In this document: positions 23,416 through 30,357 of the stretch, piece by piece
How positions within the stretch are numbered: position 1 is the stretch's first letter
How the letters are laid out: every line of letters begins with the position of its first letter
Source of the DNA: Robiginitomaculum sp.
GTDB taxonomy: Bacteria; Pseudomonadota; Alphaproteobacteria; Caulobacterales; Maricaulaceae
Assembly (NCBI GenBank): GCA_002733905.1
Contig: NVXK01000009.1
Coordinates: 110,479-153,173, forward strand
DNA: 42,695 bases
Direction: 5' to 3'
Position numbers and translations under genes: made by a program
Notes under the pieces: generated by a model
The model's input: only the letters and a program-made list of their open reading frames with translations
The model's database searches: none
Told to the model about the DNA's origin: nothing

Positions 23416-24616
23416 TACACTCTTGTTGTTGACATTGCTTGGTAGTTCCGTTGCACGGGCACAATCGCCCATGCGTGAACAGGCGTTACGTAAGGCGGCG
23501 ATCAACGCTGGCGTTAAGCCATTGAGCGAAATCTACATTGAACCTAACTCGGCAATGGCTGATATTGGTGCAAAATTATTCGAATCTAAGCTATTAAGTT
23601 TCAATGGTGAAATGTCATGCCAGACATGCCATCTCGATGCGTTTTCTTCAGCGGATGGATTACCAAATGCAATAGGTACGGGAGGTTTTGGGGAGGGCAG
23701 AGAACGCCAAAACTCAAAAGGAGACATAGTTCCACGAAATACGCTTCCATTATGGGGAAGGGGCACTAAAGGTTTTGACACCTTCTTTTGGGGCGGGAAA
23801 GTGAGTAAAACTACAGAGGGAATAGAAAGTCAGTTTGGTGCAAGTCTTCCATCAAATGATCCACTTGTTGTTGCTGTCCACCTTCCATTTGTGGAAATCC
23901 GTGAGATGGTTGTTAGAGACGATAGGATCAAAAAGAAATACGAGAAAGAGAACTTTAATTCTGCTGAAGAAATTTTCGCCATTTTAGTTGAACGCGTCAA
24001 AAATGACCCAGTCCTAGGAACGGAGTTAGGACAAGCTGCTAACATAAAAATTGGCAACCTGAAGTTTGCAAATGTTGCAGAAGCTATTGCCGAATTTATT
24101 CGAGAAAAATTCAAGATCAAAACTACCCAATTTAATGAATTTGTTTTTAATGGAGGAACGCTCACAAAAGAACAGTTGCGTGGTGGGTTGATTTTTTACG
24201 GGAAAGGTCAGTGCTCTATTTGCCATTCAGGTGCGTTAATGTCGGACTTGAAATTTTATGTCATGCCTTTTGAGCAAGTTGGATTTGGAAAAAATGGATT
24301 TGGCGTTGATTATGGAAGATTCAATGCAACTAGGAACCCTGACGACATCTATAAGTTCAGGACACCACCGCTAGTGAATGTCGCCAAGACTGGGCCATAT
24401 TCGCATTCTGGAGCATATCATAACCTTAACGACATAATTCTTGCACACGTGGATCCATTGGCTAATTACAATGGAAAAGAAAGAACGCCTACTCAGCGAC
24501 GAGAGGATTTGTCGAGAATAGCGAATTGGTCAAAAATGATGTCTTTGCCCGAACCACTATCTGTTGAAGAAATTGAACTTATTATAGAATTCCTAAATAC
24601 TACTACTACAGAGTAG
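23399..24616 (+). CDS. His-Xaa-Ser system-associated MauG-like di-heme protein
   Basis: A 405-residue periplasmic protein from ATG 23399; upstream TTG/ATG codons exist in frame. A signal peptide (MKFAINTLLLLTLLGSSVARAQ) is followed by two c-type heme sites: MSCQTCHLD (Cys74, Cys77, His78) and GQCSICHSG (Cys272, Cys275, His276). Other family features: DGLPNAIGTGGFGEGRERNS-like loop, NTLPLWGRGTKGFDTFFWGGK, and FRTPPLVNVAKTGPYSHSGAYHNLNDII. This is the CcpA/MauG peroxidase fold. MauG uses two hemes to oxidise tryptophans in another protein, so a similar oxidative step on HxsA in the periplasm is plausible (inference). Last gene of the hxs operon. Confidence 0.92.
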   Translation: MKFAINTLLLLTLLGSSVARAQSPMREQALRKAAINAGVKPLSEIYIEPNSAMADIGAKLFESKLLSFNGEMSCQTCHLDAFSSADGLPNAIGTGGFGEGRERQNSKGDIVPRNTLPLWGRGTKGFDTFFWGGKVSKTTEGIESQFGASLPSNDPLVVAVHLPFVEIREMVVRDDRIKKKYEKENFNSAEEIFAILVERVKNDPVLGTELGQAANIKIGNLKFANVAEAIAEFIREKFKIKTTQFNEFVFNGGTLTKEQLRGGLIFYGKGQCSICHSGALMSDLKFYVMPFEQVGFGKNGFGVDYGRFNATRNPDDIYKFRTPPLVNVAKTGPYSHSGAYHNLNDIILAHVDPLANYNGKERTPTQRREDLSRIANWSKMMSLPEPLSVEEIELIIEFLNTTTTE

Positions 24617-24815
24617 TTCTCCAAAGTTTTATATTTAGCGGTTGCCTTTAGACCCATACAAGTATTTTGGGTGGACGTGAAGTAGGCAGGTGCAACGGTA
24701 ATCCTCCTGTTAGCCCTACTCGCAACTTGGTTTTAGCTGTTTTAGCCTTATTGCTTATTGCTCATTGCTCGGGTGACGGCATAGCTCGCTAGGTTGTTGG
24801 GATTTTTCTTGTTCA

Positions 24816-24862
24816 GTCTACCTTGCAAAATTGGATTTCAATTCCAATTTTGCAAGGTAGAC
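24816..24862. repeat. 20-bp perfect inverted repeat
   Basis: GTCTACCTTGCAAAATTGGA (24816-24835) and its exact complement at 24843-24862 flank a 7-nt loop. No T-run follows on either side, so it is a poor intrinsic terminator. Candidate recombination or protein-binding site, or a folded RNA element. Confidence 0.85.
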
Positions 24863-25022
24863 ATGTAAGTGCATTAAGACGTATATTTAGCAATCTGGAA
24901 TAATTCGATAACTCCAAGCTCAGAATAAATTCGTTTAACGCCTAAAATTGATTCTGAAAGTAAACGTAAAATCACCATTCTTAGCGACTCACTTCGCCCA
25001 ACATTACTAAATTTTTTTACTC

Positions 25023-25118
25023 TTAGATGGTAATACCCCCAGTAACACTGTTTTCACGTAAGCGTTTGGCTAACCCCACCTTGCGGGCTTGCTCCTGTTC
25101 TACGATATTGTCCGCTTG
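25023..25118 (-). pseudogene. Possible 3' remnant of a lost gene
   Basis: The reverse strand reads 31 codons ending DNIVEQEQARKVGLAK-RLRENSVTGGITI-stop, with protein-like composition but no start, and stops just upstream. It may be a decayed gene tail from an earlier insertion. Chance is a real alternative. Confidence 0.25.
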
Positions 25119-25149
25119 TTATTGTGCATCGGTTACGGGTCGGCAATAG

Positions 25150-25187
25150 CCCGCTCGACGCCAACGGTGTCAACGGCGTTGAGCGGG
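25150..25187. terminator. 13-bp GC-rich stem-loop downstream of the TonB receptor
   Basis: CCCGCTCGACGCC (25150-25162) pairs with GGCGTTGAGCGGG (25175-25187), with one G-T pair and a 12-nt loop. No T-run; possible factor-dependent stop or structural element for transcripts from the right. Confidence 0.45.
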
Positions 25188-25237
25188 AGCCTTAACATGT
25201 GAGCACAAAACGGTATAGGCAGAGCTTAGGGCAGATC

Positions 25238-25275
25238 CTTCATAGACCCCAGCTTCTGGCCGAGAGTCTATGAAG
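25238..25275 (-). terminator. Stem-loop after the zinc-type TonB receptor
   Basis: CTTCATAGAC/GTCTATGAAG form a perfect 10-bp stem whose 18-nt loop itself contains CCAG-CTT-CTGG. It starts 51 bp past the receptor's stop on the reverse strand. No T-run. Confidence 0.5.
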
Positions 25276-25325
25276 AAAACACTTGCTTGATTCAATCGCC
25301 TGAAACAGTTCTAGATGATTGCTGC

Positions 25326-27452
25326 TTAGAACGCAGTACTAATCGAAAACCTAATATTTCGTCCCGGCAAAGGCACGACATCTTTCAAAAATGATGTATG
25401 TTGACGTGCGTCCTCGTTGAACAGGTTTAAAACCGACAAACTGATCCGTACATTTTGTGCATCCATTGGGGATTTCCATGTACCGAACAAATTGACCAAA
25501 GCATAGTTATCCGTAGGGATTTCCAGTGCGGAAATGGTGCTTTGTGCTGCTGCATAATCTACCTCTGCACGCAGGGACAAACGGTCATTAGATGCTTCTA
25601 AGCCAGCAAGTATCGACAAGGGCGGGATGCGGGGTAGGTTATCTGTATCCGTTTGTGCGCGTACATATTCAGCTAAGGCATCAGCTTTCAGTGTGAAACT
25701 GCCAAGGGTACCAATATTGGTTCCACCATGTAGCTCGAACCCTTTAAAGTTGGCATCGGCAGAGGTGAACTGGAATACGGAAAGCCCATCTTCTTCTTCA
25801 CCAATTTCGGTTTCAAAAATGAAATCAGAATAGTCGGTGTAAAACACATTTGCAGTCATAAACTGGTCATCACTGCGATACCGTAATGCCGCTTCCACGC
25901 CCGTAGATATTTCTTTGCCAAGGGTTAGGTCACCGCGCTCAAACTGGTTGGTTGCCAAGTGTGGCCCATTGGAGAATAGCTCCTCCGTTGTCGGTGCACG
26001 CTCGGTTCTAAACACCGTACCTCCCATGCGAAACGCATCTGAAAGATGGATGTCGCCACCTGCCGAGATACTAAAAAGATTAAAATTCCGTTCAACCGTA
26101 CTTCCTGAGACTTCATGCTTGGTATTTTCATAACGCGCAGCAGCTTCCATATGGATGTCGTTTTTTTCGACTTCTTGGAATGTATAAATACCAATCTGAT
26201 CGGTGCTGGTAGGTGGCACAAAAGCCTCTTCACCAATAGCAGAAAAATCACGGTGACGGATTTGGCCACCATAAGCGGCTCTCCATGTACCGCGCTCCGT
26301 CTGAATAGCCTCTATACGGGCTTCATACCCTTCATTCGCAAAAACTGTACCTACGACACCGGGACCTTCAAATTCAGTATGGGTATAGTCTGCATACCCA
26401 CCAAAGAGCTGAATTTTTTCGAAAAAACCGTCCAACTCTAAGCTGCCATTCACGTCAAAACGTGTTTGACGTAGGGCAATGGTTACACCAGCCTCTTCTT
26501 CATGATCATGTTCGTCCTCTTCATGATGTTCTTCTTCCTCCTCCTCCTCATCATGTTCCTCTTCATGATGATGGCCGCCGGGAATTCCGTAATCGGATTC
26601 ATAACGATGTAAAGCTACGCCGAAATAACCTCGACTGCCAATATAAGAAAGACCACCCGTTAAAGATTTGGTTTCAACAGCAGAATTTTCGAGGCGTCCT
26701 GTCATGAGGTCATCATGCTCTTCCTCTTCGTGATCTTCGCCCTCATGATCTTCATCCTCGTGTTCGGCCTCTTCAATTGCAATAAGTCGAGCACTTTCAT
26801 TAAAACCAGGAATGGAATAATCGTCTGTTGCTTTAAACGTGCCATCAAGATGTAGAACCAGATTAGAACCGATTGCGGTATCAAACGACCCTGCAACTTC
26901 ACGGCCGCTATCGACACTGGAAGCGCCTATCCGGAATGCGCCGTCAAATTTTCCATCTGGCATAGCGTCAGGAATACGTCCGTCAATGACATTGACAATG
27001 CCACCAGAACCAGACGACCCAAAACGTAAAACAGTTGCCCCGCGCAGCACTTCAATACGTTCAGCCTGTGCGGGTTCGGCTGCTACAGCATGATCGGGGG
27101 AGGCGGAAGACGCATCTATGGAACCAATACCATTGTTCAAAACCCGTACGCGGTCACCACCCTGCCCACGTATAATGGGGCGAGAGGCACCTGCGCCGAA
27201 AAATGTGGATGAGACGCCAGGTTCATATTTTAATGTCTCGCCTATGGTCGATGCAAGGCGGTTCGCGAGTTCGTCGCCCGTTAGAATAGATGCACCCGTA
27301 ATGGCTTCATCTATGGAGCGACTTAATGGTGAACCCGTGACGATAATTTCGTCTTCAGGGGCTGAGGTAGGCTGTGTTTGTGCCATAGCAGAATAAGAAA
27401 CAGATGTAAGTAGTCCAGCGCTTGCTAGACGGAAAAGAAAGGATGTGGTCAT
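25326..27452 (-). CDS. znuD: TonB-dependent outer-membrane receptor, ZnuD-like (zinc)
   Basis: A 708-residue receptor with signal peptide (SYSAMAQ), TonB box EIIVTGSPL, and plug domain (LKYEPGVSSTFFGAGASRPIIRG, then IEVLRGATVLRFGSSGSGGIVNV). A 22-strand type barrel ends in the aromatic residue F (RFSISTAF). Two long extracellular-loop insertions are made almost entirely of His, Asp and Glu (about residues 231-248 and 297-327). These are the metal-capturing loops seen in ZnuD-type zinc receptors. A candidate Zur site lies before the partner gene 27514-27819, which sits 61 bp upstream in the same direction. The likely role is high-affinity zinc uptake; nickel or another metal is the alternative. 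Confidence 0.88.
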   Translation of the reverse strand: MTTSFLFRLASAGLLTSVSYSAMAQTQPTSAPEDEIIVTGSPLSRSIDEAITGASILTGDELANRLASTIGETLKYEPGVSSTFFGAGASRPIIRGQGGDRVRVLNNGIGSIDASSASPDHAVAAEPAQAERIEVLRGATVLRFGSSGSGGIVNVIDGRIPDAMPDGKFDGAFRIGASSVDSGREVAGSFDTAIGSNLVLHLDGTFKATDDYSIPGFNESARLIAIEEAEHEDEDHEGEDHEEEEHDDLMTGRLENSAVETKSLTGGLSYIGSRGYFGVALHRYESDYGIPGGHHHEEEHDEEEEEEEHHEEDEHDHEEEAGVTIALRQTRFDVNGSLELDGFFEKIQLFGGYADYTHTEFEGPGVVGTVFANEGYEARIEAIQTERGTWRAAYGGQIRHRDFSAIGEEAFVPPTSTDQIGIYTFQEVEKNDIHMEAAARYENTKHEVSGSTVERNFNLFSISAGGDIHLSDAFRMGGTVFRTERAPTTEELFSNGPHLATNQFERGDLTLGKEISTGVEAALRYRSDDQFMTANVFYTDYSDFIFETEIGEEEDGLSVFQFTSADANFKGFELHGGTNIGTLGSFTLKADALAEYVRAQTDTDNLPRIPPLSILAGLEASNDRLSLRAEVDYAAAQSTISALEIPTDNYALVNLFGTWKSPMDAQNVRISLSVLNLFNEDARQHTSFLKDVVPLPGRNIRFSISTAF

Positions 27453-27513
27453 GATGAAAACTCTTCATTCAAATAAACTAAAATAGCCGCAGTATTGCGG
27501 CAGGGATGAGTGT

Positions 27514-27819
27514 TTATTGAAGAGGAGCGGGTGGACTTCGGGGCGGCGGCGCGCGACCGAAAGGGCGTATATAGAGAGCAGAGGTAAATGAAGTTACGTA
27601 GGAAGAAGGCTGTAATACAGATCTAACATAAACGATTGGCGGTGTTGGTAGAACTGCCTGATCATCCCCCTGATTAACACTAACAAGACACATAATACAG
27701 TCATGTTCATGGGGTTGTTCGTCAAATCCAGTGGCATGAGCACTTGAAACAAGCTGCAAGCACAGGAGCAACCCGACAAGAAAAGCGGTAAACCAGCGTT
27801 TTGAAGACGTAAGTGTCAT
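27514..27819 (-). CDS. Small exported His/Cys protein upstream of znuD-like gene
   Basis: A 101-residue protein from ATG 27819; a GTG two codons earlier is also possible. The signal peptide (FLVGLLLCLQLVSSAHA) is followed by a potential metal site EQPHEHDCIMCLVS, and the tail is proline/arginine-rich (FGRAPPPRSPPAP). The H-x-H-D-C-x-x-C core resembles the DUF2946-type small proteins often found beside metal-related TonB receptors. That match is from pattern memory. Probably periplasmic and co-expressed with the zinc receptor. Confidence 0.72.
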   Translation of the reverse strand: MTLTSSKRWFTAFLVGLLLCLQLVSSAHATGFDEQPHEHDCIMCLVSVNQGDDQAVLPTPPIVYVRSVLQPSSYVTSFTSALYIRPFGRAPPPRSPPAPLQ

Positions 27820-27850
27820 ATGCACCCAGTATTGAAAACTTTATCCTGAG

Positions 27851-27870
27851 TCAATACATTATAACATTGC
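27851..27870 (-). promoter_or_regulatory. Candidate Zur box / promoter of the zinc-uptake pair
   Basis: The reverse strand reads GCAATGTTATAATGTATTGA. TGTTATAAT followed by TA resembles the AT-rich half-palindrome of alphaproteobacterial Zur operators, and it contains a TATAAT that could be the -10 element. It lies about 30-50 bp before the start of the small His/Cys gene. The symmetry is imperfect. Confidence 0.45.
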
Positions 27871-28554
27871 ATATATTTAAGTTATTTGAAAAGAGAAATT
27901 GCTAAAGGCGATGTCTCTGTGCCTCTTAAGGGAATGCGTTAAAATAAGTCTGTCATTCTTGTATCAGCTTTCATGAAATTGAGACTATATGTGTCAATGA
28001 TAGTTTTAAACATGGGCGTCTCGCGTTCCGCGACCGCGCTAGCGTAAACCAAGCCTGCGCTGCGCTTGTCTTGGCCTATTTCCCTGGCGGGGGGCTTTCA
28101 TCCCTGCCGCAATAAAGTTTAAGAGATGAAATGTCACCGCGCAGGCGCGACGCCTTTTTTCTCGTAAGGTTAGAGTAGGGCGTTTGCTCATGGGGTTTAT
28201 GATGGGTTTATATAAGAACGAAAACAGATCGTTTTGTTTGAAAAATAGCCCAAAAGCTAGGTTTATGCTTCTCAAATCTAAAATAAATGGTAAAACTGCT
28301 GTAGGGTTTTGATGAAATGAACGTCTCTATAGATAAGGAGAGGTTTGTTTTAAGCACATTCCACACAAAAATATGGCGTATTGGTTTGTTAAAAATATGG
28401 TGTTTCAAATGGTGAATTTGAAAATACGGGCTTGGGTATACAAGTTTTGTCGCATCGCTGGACCTTGTAAACAACGTCATAAATCGGTATGGTCGTGCAA
28501 CCGATATCCTGCAATTCCGACCATTTCTATGATGGAAGGCGGGTTTAAAAAATA
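27871..28554. other. Intergenic region before the ECF sigma factor
   Basis: Apart from repeat copy A (28014-28112) I see no gene. Open frames here are short and have no sensible composition. The sigma-factor promoter should lie within 28300-28550, but no clear -35/-10 pair was recognised. Confidence 0.6.
28014..28112 (+). repeat. Dispersed structured repeat, copy A
   Basis: This 99-bp stretch aligns without gaps to 42371-42469 at about 82 of 99 positions. Shared features: a hairpin TCGCG-TTC-CGCGA (TCACG-TTT-CGTGA in the other copy, a compensated base pair), a second stem CAAGC/GCTTG, then GGGGGGCTTTCATCCCTG. Intergenic, between the zinc genes and the ECF sigma gene. Confidence 0.85.
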
Positions 28555-29106
28555 ATGCGAAAAAGCAACGAACCTACCGCTAATCAAAATGAACGTTCAT
28601 TGGATAATGAGCGCATAGAAGAGTATGTGCAGCAATTTAAGCCAGCATTGTTAGCTTTCTTTAGTCGTAGAACAACCCATTCTGAAATTGCGCAAGACTT
28701 GGTTCAAGACGTATTCATGCGTTTATTGCGACGCAAAAAATCTGGTGAAATAGAACATCCCGCCGCCTATATTATGCAAACCGCATCAAGCGTTTGGAAT
28801 GATTTTCTACGAACAAAACAGCGTAGGCATGAAGATATGCAAGAGGAGTTTGATGAGTTTTCTCATTCGCCCGGCGGCATTTCTCCTGAACGGGAATATA
28901 TAGGGCGAGAGGCGGTAAACATAATCTTGTCTGTTTTATCAAAACTGCCGACACGTACACAGGACATCTATCTTCTGTGCCGTTTTGACGGATTCAAACG
29001 ACATGAAGCTGCGAAAAGGATGGGTATATCCGTGAGCGCGATAGATAAACATTTAATGATTGCCACAAAAAAAGTGGGTCAAATTTTTGGTGAATACAAT
29101 GAGTGA
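28555..29106 (+). CDS. ECF sigma factor, FecI-like
   Basis: A 183-residue sigma-70 family protein with regions 2 and 4 only. Region 2 reads KPALLAFFSRRTTHSEIAQDLVQDVFMRLLRR with PAAYIMQTASSVWNDFLR, where FecI-type factors have A-x-Y-[LI]-x-x-x-A-x-N-x-x-x-D. Region 4 reads LSKLPTRTQDIYLLCRFDGFKRHEAAKRMGISVSAIDKHL. It should direct RNA polymerase to the downstream receptor operon when an outer-membrane signal arrives through FecR. It is followed by the anti-sigma gene with an 8-bp overlap (ATGAGTGA). Confidence 0.93.
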   Translation: MRKSNEPTANQNERSLDNERIEEYVQQFKPALLAFFSRRTTHSEIAQDLVQDVFMRLLRRKKSGEIEHPAAYIMQTASSVWNDFLRTKQRRHEDMQEEFDEFSHSPGGISPEREYIGREAVNIILSVLSKLPTRTQDIYLLCRFDGFKRHEAAKRMGISVSAIDKHLMIATKKVGQIFGEYNE

Positions 29107-30187
29107 GAATATGGATTCTGAATTACTGGATGATATTGACGGTATGGCCGCATTCTGGCTTGTCACTTTAAATGCTGCCGATTGCACACCAGAAAGCCGT
29201 TTTGCTTTTGACGCATGGAAACGGGAAAGCCCTGCACATGAAGATGCTTATCTGCGGGTCAAGCGTGGCAATGATTATTTGGACCGTTTTATGGCGACGC
29301 CGGAATTTCAAGACCGTATTGAACTTGCTCGAAATAGAACCCGCCCTAGTATTGCCAAAAGGGTTTTTGCAGGTCCGTATATAGGTTGGGCTATGGCTGC
29401 GAGCGTATTATTTGCCGTTATGAGTATTGGTTTTTTTGGGCCATCGCAAACAAATGTGGATCAAAACTCAATACTGGTCGCAAAAACACCCATTGATAGA
29501 AATGTCGAAGTCTTTGAAACTAAAGTGGGCGAACGTTCAACTGTTACATTGGCCGATGGTTCCGTTGTAACGATCAATACAAATTCGAAAATTGAAGTCA
29601 ATTATAGTCCTGAAACTCGGGAAATACATCTTTTGTGGGGGCAGGGTTATTTCGAGGTGGCAAAGGACATAAACCGGCCATTCGTTGTTGTTGCGCAAGG
29701 GAAACGGGTTGTCGCGCTGGGCACAGTTTTTGATGTACGGTTTGATAGCAATAATGAAATCCAAGTCACATTGGTCGAAGGTCGGGTGAAAATTGATGAT
29801 GTTGCTCTTGACCTTAAAGTGGCTGAAAGCGGCGTGAAATTAATAGCGAATGCGACTGTAGAGTTGAATCCCGGAGAACGGCTTATTGCAAAAACCAATG
29901 CGGAATCCGTGGTTGTGAAAACCGATACGATAGAAGAAACCAGTTGGCGCAAAGGGTATTTGGTGTTTCGAGAACGTACTTTAGGCGACGTTGTTATTGA
30001 GATGAACCGCTACAGTTCACAAAAACTGGTTATCGACAGTGACACTCGTGTTGCCGCTTTACTTGTGAGTGGTGTTTTTAATACGGGAGGGCCACCATCG
30101 GATTTTGTCGACGCGCTTGAAGCAATGCATCCATTAGAAGCCAAGCGTAGCGGCGAAAATGAGCTTAAACTTGTCTGGAAAAATTAA
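29099..30187 (+). CDS. FecR-family anti-sigma factor / signal transducer
   Basis: A 362-residue inner-membrane protein. The N-terminal cytoplasmic DUF4880-like domain (MAAFWLVTLNAADCTPESRFAFDAWKRESPAHEDAY pattern, residues about 14-50) binds the sigma factor. A single membrane helix lies at about residues 98-117. The periplasmic FecR domain contains GERSTVTLADGSVVTINTNS, EIHLLWGQGYFEVAKD and FVVVAQGKRVVALGTVFDVR. The C-terminal part (TLGDVVIEMNRYSSQKLVID) is the STN-like region that contacts the receptor. Start at ATG 29099 overlapping the sigma gene; an earlier in-frame TTG is less likely. Confidence 0.93.
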   Translation: MSENMDSELLDDIDGMAAFWLVTLNAADCTPESRFAFDAWKRESPAHEDAYLRVKRGNDYLDRFMATPEFQDRIELARNRTRPSIAKRVFAGPYIGWAMAASVLFAVMSIGFFGPSQTNVDQNSILVAKTPIDRNVEVFETKVGERSTVTLADGSVVTINTNSKIEVNYSPETREIHLLWGQGYFEVAKDINRPFVVVAQGKRVVALGTVFDVRFDSNNEIQVTLVEGRVKIDDVALDLKVAESGVKLIANATVELNPGERLIAKTNAESVVVKTDTIEETSWRKGYLVFRERTLGDVVIEMNRYSSQKLVIDSDTRVAALLVSGVFNTGGPPSDFVDALEAMHPLEAKRSGENELKLVWKN

Positions 30188-30357
30188 GAGCAGCAAACGA
30201 AAAGTGTGTTGAAAATCACACACATATAAGTTTCGGGAAATAAATATGAAGTTTTTGCTGTAGTGTTTTTAACATGCGCACGTCTGTTCAATTAAGGGGC
30301 ACAGTTTTTGTGTTTCTCTTAAACTACATAAGTCCGAACAGGACGGGGAGAACAAAC

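Larger units (their letters stand above)
24617..25325. other. 709-bp non-coding gap rich in inverted repeats
   Basis: No convincing gene. It holds a loose hairpin around 24680-24720, the 20-bp perfect inverted repeat at 24816-24862, a possible gene remnant at 25023-25118 (reverse), and hairpins at 25150-25187 and 25238-25275. I looked for a copy of the tRNA-Leu 3' end (GTTCGAGTCTTCTCGGCC) to mark the island's right end and did not find one on either strand. Confidence 0.7.

Noticed and set aside
24617-25325. Right-hand att copy of the tRNA-Leu 3' end
   Set aside because: Looked for TTCGAGTC...GGCCGCACCA on both strands; no match seen.
28014-28112. Integron attC site
   Set aside because: The dispersed repeat has hairpins but lacks the attC core motifs, and no integron integrase or cassettes are nearby.
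28039-28480. Two reverse-strand frames before the sigma factor
   Set aside because: One runs through the dispersed repeat and both have unlikely composition; treated as non-coding.
28373-28555. 60-codon forward frame just before the sigma gene
   Set aside because: No ribosome binding site and odd composition (many Trp/Lys/Cys), and it overlaps the sigma start; probably chance.
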